A stretch of DNA of 64,000 nucleotides, from positions 45,550-109,549 of the forward strand of contig CAIUWA010000009.1 of assembly GCA_903902745.1 (NCBI GenBank). The letters are read 5' to 3'. Origin of the DNA: an uncultured Opitutia bacterium. Lineage in GTDB: Bacteria > Verrucomicrobiota > Verrucomicrobiia > Opitutales > Opitutaceae. The notes under the pieces were generated by a model. That model was not told the DNA's origin, searched no databases, and was given only the letters and a program-made list of their open reading frames with translations. Position numbers and translations under genes: made by a program. Shown one piece after another: positions 34,601 to 43,151 of the stretch; within the stretch, counting starts at the first letter, position 1, and each line of letters opens with the position of its first letter.

Positions 34601-34707
34601 TACCACCAGCCGGCGATCGACAGTCCCAACCCGGCGAATAAAATGACCACGGCAAGCGCGCGGCTGCGTCGTCCGTGGCGTAGGGGGGTAGAGCCCACAG
34701 TCTGCAT
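31672..34707 (-). CDS. Hybrid sensor histidine kinase with three PAS repeats and two receiver domains
   Basis: A 1011-residue signalling protein. Two membrane helices (about 17-38 and 53-77) are followed by three near-identical PAS/PAC units starting at about 94, 222 and 350 (FRLIFEWMPVGISW, FRFIFEAVPVGLSW, FRFIFELVPVGLSW). HisKA has the H box MSHEIRTPMNGVIGM near 502. HATPase has N, G1 and G2 boxes (LLGNAVKFTD, DTGIGI, GGTGLGL). Receiver 1 has LDMHMPGMDG and receiver 2 has LMDVQMPHLDG. It ends without an Hpt or output domain, so phosphate must pass to other proteins. The short external loop suggests sensing at or inside the membrane. The signal is unknown. Confidence 0.93.
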   Translation of the reverse strand: MQTVGSTPLRHGRRSRALAVVILFAGLGLSIAGWWYAGAEKGPEFAAERARLLPWLILGMGLTFAIVSSLLVWALAAARACALGRADQITDDLKRTEARFRLIFEWMPVGISWRDADGKTFLHNPAHARITGVPLEQSGDAQTFFRMTHPDDWKRQQELMAKVESGEIDHFTLDKRYQRSDRSTVWVTLTMRRLKDASTGGNYDLYTLVDITALKRAEEDMMRHEQRFRFIFEAVPVGLSWAVLDQADTRLVNSAHERITGVSADRARETGIHLRATHPEDLPHQLELIARLNRREIDHYVMEKRYVHPDGSVIWTALTVRHFRDPVTGVVQEVVALVDITDLKRVQAQLAGQEARFRFIFELVPVGLSWFQVGHQRETHLVNSAHARITGVPAEKSRSPEAYATATHPEDNARQIKLTERLLRGETDHFTLEKRYIHPDGEIVWVVLTVRIFRDPATGLDQQVATLVDVTELKHQADELRTAMEVAERASLAKSQFLAMMSHEIRTPMNGVIGMTSLLLDSPLSKEQQEFVETIRQSGDSLLTIINDILDFSKIESGRLEFESVDFALRECVEGALDLLAPRVAEKRLDLLYEIADNVPGTVRGDSTRLRQILVNLLGNAVKFTDTGEVVLALHANPREDGRIELGFAVRDTGIGIPPEGMQRLFQSFSQVDASTTRRFGGTGLGLAISKRLAELMGGTMWVESEVGRGSTFHFTVMVEPVSSKPRPYLTAGKGNLAGQRLLIVDDNATNRRIITSLLAGWGMSSQAAASGAEALVCLRESQPFDAAILDMHMPGMDGVMLAQEIRRLRPAPLLPLVLLSSLGQREHVADKSLFAAYLTKPAKPSQILEVLAALLKDGGVMRKATAHPFVPPPVVPKIGEASKTDRLLLAEDNIVNQRVALLMLSKLGYRADVAADGNEVVAAARRQSYDVILMDVQMPHLDGLEATRQLVQQWPERRDRPWIIAITANAMQGDREKCLQVGMDDYISKPIKLAELEAALDRARAERGKA

Positions 34708-34756
34708 TCAAAAGCCACGCCAGCAGGAAAGCCGCGGAGACGCCAACTCCTTTCCC

Positions 34757-35899
34757 TTAGGTAATATGCCCCACGAGCCAATCCGCCGCCGTGCCGCTCG
34801 CCGGGACGCTGAGCATGGCGCGCAACCGCACCGCCTGGGCCGCGGTCCGCTCGCGCCGCGCCGGGTCGTGCAGGGCTGTCCGCATTTCCACCGCGAGCGC
34901 CGCCGGTGTTGCCGCGCCCTGGATGAACTCCGGATACATCGGCTCATCCAACAGCAGGTTCGCGATGCCGAGATAGGGCACTTTCACGAGCCACCGGCCC
35001 AGCAGATAGGTCAGCGGATGCGCCCGGTAGGCGATCGCTCCGGGAATGCCGGCGAGCGCGCAGTGCATCGACATCGTGCCGCTCGACGTGAGCACCGCGG
35101 CGGCGGCCACGGCGGCCCCGGTTTTTTCCAGCCGCACGCGCGGCGGCGGATTCGCCGCGCGTAGCACGGCCAGGATGTCGTCGTCCGGGTAAAGCACCAC
35201 CCCGTCGCGTTCGCCCAAGGCGCGAAACCCCGCGAACAGCACCGGGGCGATGCGAGCGACCGCCTGCCGGCGGCTGCCCGGCAGCAAGAGCACCGGGCCC
35301 GCCGGATCCCAGCTCACCGGCGCGGCGTGGCCCGGCGCCATGAACGGGTGCCCGACAAAACCCACCGGCAGCGGCGTGTCCGCATAGCACTTCACCTCGA
35401 ACGGAAAAATCACGGCGAGCGCGTCCAAGTCACGCGCCATCGCAAACCGCCGGCCGGGCTTCCACGCCCAGATCTGCGGCGAAATGTAATAGAGCGCCTT
35501 GATCTGGCCGCCGCCCTTCACCGAGAGCCCGCGTTCGCGCAGCGCCGCGGCCAGCCGGAGATTGAGGCCGGGATAGTCCACGAAACACACGGCGCGCGGC
35601 CGGTGCTCGCCGATCCAGCGCAGCGTTTCCTCGAACAGTGCGCGGAAGAACGAATAGTTTTTCAGCACCTCGACCAAGCCGACGACCGAGGAGGCCGTCA
35701 GGTCGTGCAATAATTGTGCGCCCGCCGCCGCGAGCTGCGGCCCGCCGAGGGCGGCGACGGTGAGCCCGGGCTGGCGCGCGCGGAGTTCGCGCACCATCCG
35801 CGCGGCATGTTCATCCCCCGAGTGCTCGCCCGCGATGATCAGCAGGTCAACGCGGCCCGTGGCAGGCGGCGGCAGGCGGAATGGCAGGGCGGCGGACAT
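34757..35899 (-). CDS. lpxB: Lipid-A-disaccharide synthase
   Basis: A 380-residue GT19 glycosyltransferase joining UDP-2,3-diacylglucosamine and lipid X in lipid A synthesis at the inner membrane. The GEHSGDEHAARMVREL motif near residue 23 corresponds to the GExSGD start of LpxB. Further markers are SSVVGLVEVLKNY, VDYPGLNLRLA, YYISPQIWAWKPGR, LLLPGSRR and TSSGTMSMHCAL. Its presence shows an LPS-type outer membrane. It sits 117 bases downstream of the Gfo/Idh oxidoreductase gene, with a repeat between. Confidence 0.94.
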   Translation of the reverse strand: MSAALPFRLPPPATGRVDLLIIAGEHSGDEHAARMVRELRARQPGLTVAALGGPQLAAAGAQLLHDLTASSVVGLVEVLKNYSFFRALFEETLRWIGEHRPRAVCFVDYPGLNLRLAAALRERGLSVKGGGQIKALYYISPQIWAWKPGRRFAMARDLDALAVIFPFEVKCYADTPLPVGFVGHPFMAPGHAAPVSWDPAGPVLLLPGSRRQAVARIAPVLFAGFRALGERDGVVLYPDDDILAVLRAANPPPRVRLEKTGAAVAAAAVLTSSGTMSMHCALAGIPGAIAYRAHPLTYLLGRWLVKVPYLGIANLLLDEPMYPEFIQGAATPAALAVEMRTALHDPARRERTAAQAVRLRAMLSVPASGTAADWLVGHIT

Positions 35900-35909
35900 G
35901 GGGGTTCAG

Positions 35910-35983
35910 CCGAAAGTAGGGCGGGTCTCTGGACCGCCTCGGACGGCACCGGAAGGAAAGTCAAAGACCTGCCCTACTTTCGG
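35910..35983. repeat. REPIN-like element between lpxB and the oxidoreductase gene
   Basis: CCGAAAGTAGGGCGGGTCT at 35910-35928 and AGACCTGCCCTACTTTCGG at 35965-35983 are reverse complements with one mismatch over 19 bp. The GTAGGGC foot is shared with other elements of the window. Confidence 0.8.
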
Positions 35984-36015
35984 TGCTCGACCGCGCCTGG
36001 GTGTCAGCGCCGGTT

Positions 36016-36999
36016 TCATTTCTGACCCGCGCGGATCTGCTCCGTGATGGTGATCGCCACCTCCAGCGCGCTCTTGCCGAGCGCCGCGCCGACCTTGGGC
36101 TGCTTGGCCTTGGTTACGCTCTCAATGAAATGCGCCAGCTCCAGGGCGAGCGGCTCGCCCTTTTCGATGGGAATTTCCTTCACCGGGATCGCACTGAGGT
36201 CGCCCGCCTTGACCAGGCCGATCTTCATTTTCAGCCCGTAGGCGATGATGTCGCTCTTCTTCACGAGGTGCCCGGCCTGGTTCATGAAATCGAGCGAGAG
36301 GTAGGCGTCGGACTGGAAGATGCGGATCTCGCGCGCCTTCTTCGTGCTCATGCGGCTCGCACTGAGGTTGGCCACGCAGCCGTTCGCGAACTGGAGGCGG
36401 GCGTTGGCGATGTCCTCGCTTTTCGAGAGCACGGTCACTCCCACGCTGTCGATCCTCACGATCGGCGACTTCACCAGCGCGAGCACGATGCCGATGTCAT
36501 GGATCATGAGGTCCAGCACCACGCCGACCTCCGTGCCCCGCGTCTGGTAGGGCGCGAGCCGCTCGGCCGTGATGTAGCGCGGATCGTCGATCTGCTTCTC
36601 GAGGAAACTCATCACCGGGTTGAAGTGCTCAATGTGCCCCACCTGCACGAGGCACCGGTTCGCCCGGGCGGCCTCGAGCACCTGCTCCGCCTCCGCGAGC
36701 GAGGCGCAGAGCGGCTTCTCGATGAGGAGGTGGCAGCCCTTGGCGAGCAACGGCAGCGCCACCTCCGCATGCCGGTCGGTGGGCACCACGACGGAGACGG
36801 CATCGCAACCCGCCCCCAGCTCGTCCAGCGTGGCGAAGCGGCGGCAGTTGAACTTGGCGCAGATTTCCGCCGCGCGGGCGTCGCTGGTTTCGAAGATGCC
36901 GGCCAGCTCCGCCCCGGGCAGCGCGGCATAGATGCGGGCGTGGTGCTGGCCGAGCGAGCCGACCCCGGCGACGCCACAGCGAATCTTCGGTTTAGCCAT
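36016..36999 (-). CDS. Gfo/Idh/MocA family NAD(P)-dependent oxidoreductase
   Basis: A 327-residue sugar-type dehydrogenase. The Rossmann motif GVAGVGSLGQHHARIYA is near residues 9-25 and the family EKPLC motif is at about 95-99. GHIEHFNP and the helical LMIHDIGIVLALV substrate segment follow. Members of this family act on sugars, UDP-sugars and inositols. Its place between the lol genes and lpxB suggests an envelope sugar. One possibility is a GnnA-like UDP-GlcNAc 3-dehydrogenase for amide-linked lipid A, but no GnnB aminotransferase is nearby. It overlaps lolD by 8 bases. Confidence 0.8.
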   Translation of the reverse strand: MAKPKIRCGVAGVGSLGQHHARIYAALPGAELAGIFETSDARAAEICAKFNCRRFATLDELGAGCDAVSVVVPTDRHAEVALPLLAKGCHLLIEKPLCASLAEAEQVLEAARANRCLVQVGHIEHFNPVMSFLEKQIDDPRYITAERLAPYQTRGTEVGVVLDLMIHDIGIVLALVKSPIVRIDSVGVTVLSKSEDIANARLQFANGCVANLSASRMSTKKAREIRIFQSDAYLSLDFMNQAGHLVKKSDIIAYGLKMKIGLVKAGDLSAIPVKEIPIEKGEPLALELAHFIESVTKAKQPKVGAALGKSALEVAITITEQIRAGQK

Positions 37000-37651
37000 G
37001 CGAGAGTTTTCCCTCGCGGAGGAAGAGTTGGCGATTCGTTTTTTGCGCGTAGGCCGCGTTGTGCGTCACCAGCACCAGGGCGGTTTGCGTCTCGCGGCAC
37101 AGCCCGAGCAGCAGCTCGATCACCGCGTCGCCCGTGTGCTCATCGAGGTTACCCGTCGGCTCGTCCGCTAGGAGCAGCCGCGGGGAGTTCATCAGCGCGC
37201 GCGCCACGGCCACGCGTTGCCGCTCGCCGCCGGACATCTGCCCCGGCAGATGCCGCGCCCGCTCGGTCAGTCCGACGCGGGCGATCATTTCCAGCGCGCG
37301 CGCCCGTTCGGCTTGGCCCGGCACCTTCCGCATGCGCGCCGCCATCAGTACGTTTTGGAACGCGTCGATCTCGGGAATGAGGTAGAACGACTGGAAGACC
37401 ATCCCGAGGAATTCTGCGCGCCGGCCGCCCTGCGCCGGGGCGCCGGCCCAGGCGAGCGTGCCCGTCTCGGGGGTGTCCAGGCCGGAGAGGAGGTTCAGCA
37501 GCGTGGACTTGCCGGAACCCGATTCGCCGCGGATCGACACGCTTTCCCCGGCGACGACCTCAAGATCGATGCCGCGCAGCACCTCGATGCGGCGGTCGCC
37601 GCTGAGGAAGCTCTTCGTGAGCCCGCAGGCGCTGAGGACGGGCTCACTCAC
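36992..37651 (-). CDS. lolD: Lipoprotein-releasing ABC transporter ATP-binding protein
   Basis: A 219-residue ATPase energising release of lipoproteins from the inner membrane (LolCDE). Walker [10 protein letters not shown] is at about 42-50, the ABC signature [15 protein letters not shown] and Walker [14 protein letters not shown] follow, and the H-loop is LVTHN. The start chosen is the GTG at 37651, which gives the normal LolD length and overlaps the permease stop by 8 bases; a longer in-frame reading begins inside the permease gene. A MacB-type exporter ATPase is the main alternative. Confidence 0.9.
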   Translation of the reverse strand: MSEPVLSACGLTKSFLSGDRRIEVLRGIDLEVVAGESVSIRGESGSGKSTLLNLLSGLDTPETGTLAWAGAPAQGGRRAEFLGMVFQSFYLIPEIDAFQNVLMAARMRKVPGQAERARALEMIARVGLTERARHLPGQMSGGERQRVAVARALMNSPRLLLADEPTGNLDEHTGDAVIELLLGLCRETQTALVLVTHNAAYAQKTNRQLFLREGKLSHG

Positions 37652-38882
37652 TGCGCAACGCCTCCACGGGTTTGAGCCTGGCGGCCCCCCATGCTGGGAG
37701 CAGGCCGGCGAGGGTGCAGATGACAATCGTGCAAACCACGATCGCGATCATGTAGGAGGGATCGGAGTACCTCGGCAGCTCCTTGAACTGGTAAAACCGC
37801 GCGAGCGCCGCCTCGCTCTGCGTGAGGCGCGTGAACAGATAGATGATGCCGTTGCGGAAATGCAGGACGGTGAATCCGAGCCCAAAGCCCGCGATCGTGC
37901 CGCCGAGGCCGATGATAAAGCCCTGGAAGCAGAAACACGCGGCCACCTGGCGCGGCTGGCCGCCGAGCGCGCCGAGCAGCCCGATCTCGCGCGTCTTGCG
38001 CACCACGGAGATGAGCAGCGAGCTCGTCACGGAAAACGCCGCGACGATGATGATGAACGTCAGCAGGAAAAAAATCATGTTCTGCTCGAGCTGGATGATG
38101 AAGATCAGGTCGTGGTTGATCTCCATCCACGAGCGGGCATGTCCGTGCAGCGCGGGCGGCAGCGCGGCGTTGATGCGCGCGGCAGCCGTGTCGGCATCGA
38201 GCCCGGGCGAGATCTTGAGGTTGAATCCGTCGACCGAGCCGCGCCGGCCGTAGAGGTCCTGCATCGTGCGGAGCGTCACCAGCACCAATGAGCTGTCGAG
38301 CGCCGGGTGCCCGATCTCAAAAATGCCGGTGACCCGCAGTTCCCTCGGGACGAGCACCTCGTCGTTTTTGAATTTTTCATACTCCAGCGGGGTGTGGATT
38401 TCGACCTTGTCCCCCACCCGCGCGCCCACGGCCATGGCCAGTTGCACGCTCAGGATGATGCTGTCGTCGTCGAGATCCGCCAGCGAGCCATAGTGGATGT
38501 AGTGCTCCAGCGGAATAACACCCGAGACCCGGTCGACATCGATGCCTTGCACCACGGGAAAGGCCGGCTTGAGCCCGTGTTCGAGCATGACGTAGCCCTC
38601 GGCAAACGGCGTCGCCGCGACGACCCCCGGGATCTTGGTGAGCTGCGCGAGAAATTCCGCGGGATTATTGATGGCCCCGTCATCAGCCCGGACCTGGACG
38701 TCACCCGTCGTCTCGACGGTCCACCGCCGGATCTCATGCCCGAAGCCACCCATGACACTTGTGGAGATCACCAGCACCGCCACGCCCAGCGCCACACCGA
38801 GGATGGAGATCGCCGTGAAGAACGGAAACCTCCGCCCCGTCGGGAAAAGCTGCTTCAGAGCGAGGTAGAGGTACCAGGGCAT
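37644..38882 (-). CDS. Lipoprotein-releasing system permease (LolC/LolE)
   Basis: A 412-residue permease of the FtsX/MacB topology. One helix near 22-45 (FFTAISILGVALGVAVLVIS) is followed by a large periplasmic domain and then three C-terminal helices (about 270-295, 325-350, 370-395). The start MPWYLYLALKQL and the end [20 protein letters not shown] are characteristic of LolC/E. Only one permease gene is present, so a homodimeric LolF-like arrangement is plausible. The ATG at 38882 is chosen; upstream in-frame codons come from a repeat element. Confidence 0.88.
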   Translation of the reverse strand: MPWYLYLALKQLFPTGRRFPFFTAISILGVALGVAVLVISTSVMGGFGHEIRRWTVETTGDVQVRADDGAINNPAEFLAQLTKIPGVVAATPFAEGYVMLEHGLKPAFPVVQGIDVDRVSGVIPLEHYIHYGSLADLDDDSIILSVQLAMAVGARVGDKVEIHTPLEYEKFKNDEVLVPRELRVTGIFEIGHPALDSSLVLVTLRTMQDLYGRRGSVDGFNLKISPGLDADTAAARINAALPPALHGHARSWMEINHDLIFIIQLEQNMIFFLLTFIIIVAAFSVTSSLLISVVRKTREIGLLGALGGQPRQVAACFCFQGFIIGLGGTIAGFGLGFTVLHFRNGIIYLFTRLTQSEAALARFYQFKELPRYSDPSYMIAIVVCTIVICTLAGLLPAWGAARLKPVEALRSE

Positions 38883-38889
38883 TGATTTA

Positions 38890-38973
38890 TTTTGGCCACA
38901 AAGGCACGGAGGGCCCAAAGATTTCGAACCCCGGTGGCTTCACTCTGTGATCTCCGTGCCTCTGTGGCCAAAC
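38890..38973. repeat. Inverted-arm element exactly filling the lysS-lolC gap ('GGCCAC' family)
   Basis: The left arm 38890-38911 (TTTTGGCCACAAAGGCACGG) and right arm 38952-38973 (CTCCGTGCCTCTGTGGCCAA) are reverse complements with one or two mismatches. It is related to the outer element at 19403-19648. It starts 7 bases before the lolC/E ATG and ends at the base next to the lysS stop codon (38974). Confidence 0.85.
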
Positions 38974-40449
38974 TCATGTACTTCCGCCCGGCCGCAGCTG
39001 CGGGAAGAGGATCACGTCGCGAATACTCTCGGCGCCGGTGAGGAGGATGCACAGGCGGTCGATGCCCACTCCCATGCCGCCGGCCGGCGGCATGCCGTGC
39101 TCCAGCGCGGTCAGGAAATCCTGGTCGATGCTCTGCTTGTCCCCGCCCGCCTGGGCCTCAAACATTGCGCGCTGCACATCCGGGTCGTTCTGCTCCGAAT
39201 AGGCCGGCGCGATCTCCATGCCGCCGATGGTCAGCTCGAAGACGTCGATGGTCGTCGGATCCTCCTGGCTGATCTTCGCCAGCGGGCAGAGCTCCTTCGG
39301 CAGGTTGAGCACGAAGGTGGGCTGGATGAGCGTCGGCTCGATCTTCTTGGAGAAAATCTCGTTCGTGATCTCGAAGTCCTCCCAAGCCGGACTGACCGAC
39401 AGGCCCATCGCCTCCACCTTCGCGATTTTCTCCGCCTTGCTGCGGTTGAACCAATCGGCATCGCCCGTCTCCGCGCGGATCAGGTCCTTGTACTTCACCT
39501 CGCGCCAATCGCCGCCGAAGTCGATCTCCTGCCCGCTGCCGGCATGCTTGATCTTCGTCGTGCCGAGCACGTCGCGGCAAAGCGTCGTGAGCAGGTCCTT
39601 GATGAGCGTCATCATCCCGCGGTGGTCGCTGTAGGCCTGGTAGACCTCGAGCATGGTGAACTCGGGGTTGTGCTTGCGCGAGACACCCTCGTTGCGGAAG
39701 TTGCGGCCGATCTCGAACACGCGATCGTAGCCGCCGACGAGCAGGCGCTTGAGGTAGAGTTCGAGCGAGATGCGGAGGAAGAAATCCACTCCGAGAGCGT
39801 TGTGGTGCGTGGTAAACGGCCGAGCCGCAGCGCCGCCCGCGACGTTCTGTAGCACCGGGGTCTCCACTTCGATAAACTGGCGATCCTCGAGGAACCGGCG
39901 TACATGCGACACGATGCGCGAGCGCAGCATGAGGCGCTTGCGCGACTCCTCGTTGACGATGAGGTCGAGGTAGCGCTGGCGGTAAACCTGCTCGGGATCG
40001 GCCAGCCCGTGCCACTTCTCCGGCAGCGGGCGCAGGGCCTTGGCCACGAGCGTGCAGCTCTCCACGCGCACGGTGACCTCGCCGGTCTTCGTCTTGAAGA
40101 GCGTGCCCTTCGCGCCGAGGATGTCGCCGAGGTCGAGCTTCTTGAACGCCGCGTAGGCGTCGTCGCCGATCACGTCCTTCTTCACGTAGAGCTGGATCGG
40201 GCCCTGCTGGTCGAGGACCTTGACGAACTGGCTCTTGCCCATGTCGCGGATGACCACGAGACGGCCCGCGACAGCCACGCTGACGGCGTTCTCCTGGCCG
40301 TCGACATAGGCCTTGAGCGCGTCCCCCGAGAAATGCGTGGTCGCGAAGTTCGCGCGAAAGGGATCGACCCCCGCGGCGCGCAGCTCGGCGAGCTTTTGCC
40401 GCCGCACGGCATGCTGGTCGTGGGAGATGTCAGGGGGAGTATCGCTCAT
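38974..40449 (-). CDS. lysS: Lysine--tRNA ligase (class II)
   Basis: A 491-residue class IIb synthetase. The OB-fold anticodon domain (about 55-165) precedes the catalytic core with motif 2 (FEIGRNFRNEGVSRKHNPEF) and motif 3 (GMGVGIDRLCILLT). The start is the ATG at 40449 (MSDTPPDIS), which gives the usual length; upstream in-frame sequence has no family likeness. The stop codon abuts a repeat element. The gene is divergent from lipB. Confidence 0.96.
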   Translation of the reverse strand: MSDTPPDISHDQHAVRRQKLAELRAAGVDPFRANFATTHFSGDALKAYVDGQENAVSVAVAGRLVVIRDMGKSQFVKVLDQQGPIQLYVKKDVIGDDAYAAFKKLDLGDILGAKGTLFKTKTGEVTVRVESCTLVAKALRPLPEKWHGLADPEQVYRQRYLDLIVNEESRKRLMLRSRIVSHVRRFLEDRQFIEVETPVLQNVAGGAAARPFTTHHNALGVDFFLRISLELYLKRLLVGGYDRVFEIGRNFRNEGVSRKHNPEFTMLEVYQAYSDHRGMMTLIKDLLTTLCRDVLGTTKIKHAGSGQEIDFGGDWREVKYKDLIRAETGDADWFNRSKAEKIAKVEAMGLSVSPAWEDFEITNEIFSKKIEPTLIQPTFVLNLPKELCPLAKISQEDPTTIDVFELTIGGMEIAPAYSEQNDPDVQRAMFEAQAGGDKQSIDQDFLTALEHGMPPAGGMGVGIDRLCILLTGAESIRDVILFPQLRPGGST

Positions 40450-40579
40450 GGAACCGCGCACCGTGGCGCGCCCCTGCGCGCGGGGCAAACGGAAATTGGG
40501 CCGGGCACCGGCAGGCGGCACGGATTCATCCAAGGCAAAATCTTGCGCCGGCAAAAGTGTTGGCCGATGGTGCGGGCTT

Positions 40580-41287
40580 ATGCCGTCCGCGATTCCACCC
40601 GCCCATCCCGGGCCCGTCGCACCGTCGACTCTCGACTGGGGCCGCACGCGCTATGAGGAAGCGTGGCGGCGGCAGGACGAGCTGGTCGCGCAGCGCCTGG
40701 CCGGCAGGATCGGCGACACGCTGGTCTTCACGGAGCATGAGCCCGTCTTCACCACGGGGCTGCGCCGCGGCGCGGAGACGAATCTCGTGTGGCCGGCCGA
40801 ACGGCTCGCGCGGGAGGGCATCGAGGTCGTGCAGACCAACCGCGGGGGAGACATCACCTACCATGGACCCGGACAGATCGTGGGCTATCCGGTCATCTCG
40901 CTCATGACGCGACAGGATCTTCACGCCTATCTGCGCTTCCTCGAGCAAGTGCTGATCAATTCCCTCGGCACGCTCGGCCTCGCCGCGGCGCGGCGAGAGG
41001 GCAAGACCGGCATCTGGCTTGGCCCGCGCAAGGTCGCGGCCATCGGCGTGGCGGTGAAACGCTGGATCACCTATCACGGCTTCGCGCTTAACGTGAACGT
41101 CAACCTCGCCCACTTCGGCGGCATCGTCCCCTGCGGCATCAGTGCGGCCGACGGGACCGTCACCTCCCTGCAGGCGGAACTCGGCCGCGCCCTGGACCCG
41201 GCGGAAGTGAAGGCCGTGCTGGCCGTCGAGTTTTGGCAGCTGCTCCCGGAATTTCTGGCGGCGGAGGGCCCGGATGGGCGCGGATAA
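40580..41287 (+). CDS. lipB: Octanoyltransferase
   Basis: A 235-residue enzyme transferring octanoyl from acyl carrier protein to lipoyl domains. The signature RGGDITYHGPGQIVGYPVI is near residues 91-109. The acyl-carrying Cys lies in IVPCGIS near 184, and the conserved Lys is in AIGVAVKRWITYHGFALN. lipA follows 66 bases later, so the two form a lipoate synthesis operon supplying the 2-oxoacid dehydrogenases. Confidence 0.95.
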   Translation: MPSAIPPAHPGPVAPSTLDWGRTRYEEAWRRQDELVAQRLAGRIGDTLVFTEHEPVFTTGLRRGAETNLVWPAERLAREGIEVVQTNRGGDITYHGPGQIVGYPVISLMTRQDLHAYLRFLEQVLINSLGTLGLAAARREGKTGIWLGPRKVAAIGVAVKRWITYHGFALNVNVNLAHFGGIVPCGISAADGTVTSLQAELGRALDPAEVKAVLAVEFWQLLPEFLAAEGPDGRG

Positions 41288-41353
41288 AGGACCTTCACGC
41301 GTCGCTCCTTGCCAAGCGCCGAAGGAGATGCATTCGTTTGCCATCCTTTGCTG

Positions 41354-42250
<897 letters not shown>

Positions 42251-42338
42251 GTCTCGGCGGGCCCGGGGCCTGCGCCTCGGACCGGTATGCCGCACTTTTT
42301 CGTGTCATTCCCGAGCTTCGTGGGCTAGGAATTCGGCC

Positions 42339-43109
42339 ATGCACTCCCGTCGTGAAATCGTCGAAAACTGGCTGCCCCGCTACACCGGCGTGCCGCTCAA
42401 GGATTTCGGCGGCTACATCCTGCTCACCAATTTCCACCAGTACGTGAAGCTCTTCGCCCAATGGCACCGGGTGAAGGTGATGGGCAAGGACAAGCCGATG
42501 CCGAGTGCCACCGCCGGCGACATCACCATCATCAACTTCGGCATGGGCAGCGCCACCGCCGCCACGGTCATGGATCTCCTCAGCGCCCTCAAGCCCAAGG
42601 CCGTGCTCTTTCTCGGGAAGTGCGGCGGCATCAAGCACCGCGCCGAGATCGGCGACCTCATCCTGCCCATCGCGGCCATCCGCGGCGAGGGCACCAGCAA
42701 CGATTATTTCCCCCCGGAGGTGCCGGCGCTGCCGTCGTTCGCGCTCCAGAAGGCCATCTCGACGACGATCCGCGACCGGGCGCGCGATTACTGGACCGGC
42801 ACCGTGTACACCACCAATCGCCGCGTGTGGGAGCACGACGAGGACTTCAAAAAATACCTGACGAAGATCCGCGCCATGGCCGTGGACATGGAGACGGCCA
42901 CGATCTTCATGACGGGCTTTTTCAACGAAATCCCCACCGGTGCGCTCCTGCTGGTCTCGGACCAGCCGATGGTGCCCGAGGGCATCAAGACCTCCGAGAG
43001 CGACAAAAAGGTGGACGAGGATTTTGTCTCCGACCACCTCCGCATCGGCATTGATTCGCTCAAGCAGTTGATCAACCAGGGCCTGACGGTAAAGCACCTG
43101 AAATTCTGA
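42339..43109 (+). CDS. amn: AMP nucleosidase (short form)
   Basis: A 256-residue member of the purine nucleoside phosphorylase family. Its strands INFGMGSATAATVMDLL and LFLGKCGGIKHRAEIGDLIL, the segment AAIRGEGTSNDYFP and the active-site MAVDMETATIF are those of the short AMP nucleosidases common in Bacteroidota and relatives. It would split AMP into adenine and ribose 5-phosphate. The ATG at 42339 has one of the few Shine-Dalgarno-like sequences in the window (TAGGA, about 9 bases upstream). Confidence 0.85.
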   Translation: MHSRREIVENWLPRYTGVPLKDFGGYILLTNFHQYVKLFAQWHRVKVMGKDKPMPSATAGDITIINFGMGSATAATVMDLLSALKPKAVLFLGKCGGIKHRAEIGDLILPIAAIRGEGTSNDYFPPEVPALPSFALQKAISTTIRDRARDYWTGTVYTTNRRVWEHDEDFKKYLTKIRAMAVDMETATIFMTGFFNEIPTGALLLVSDQPMVPEGIKTSESDKKVDEDFVSDHLRIGIDSLKQLINQGLTVKHLKF

Positions 43110-43151
43110 GGGTGCGGCGGGCCCATCGGAGCCGCACCACGGGCGCCACGT

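Noticed and set aside
37652..37726. Longer N-terminus for lolD starting at 37726
   Set aside because: The extra 25 residues lie within the permease gene in another frame, have no LolD likeness and would give an unusual length; the GTG at 37651 fits better.
40450..40647. Extended N-terminus for lysS up to 40647
   Set aside because: The added residues do not resemble lysyl-tRNA synthetase and run into the lipB upstream region and coding start; the ATG at 40449 gives the family's normal length.
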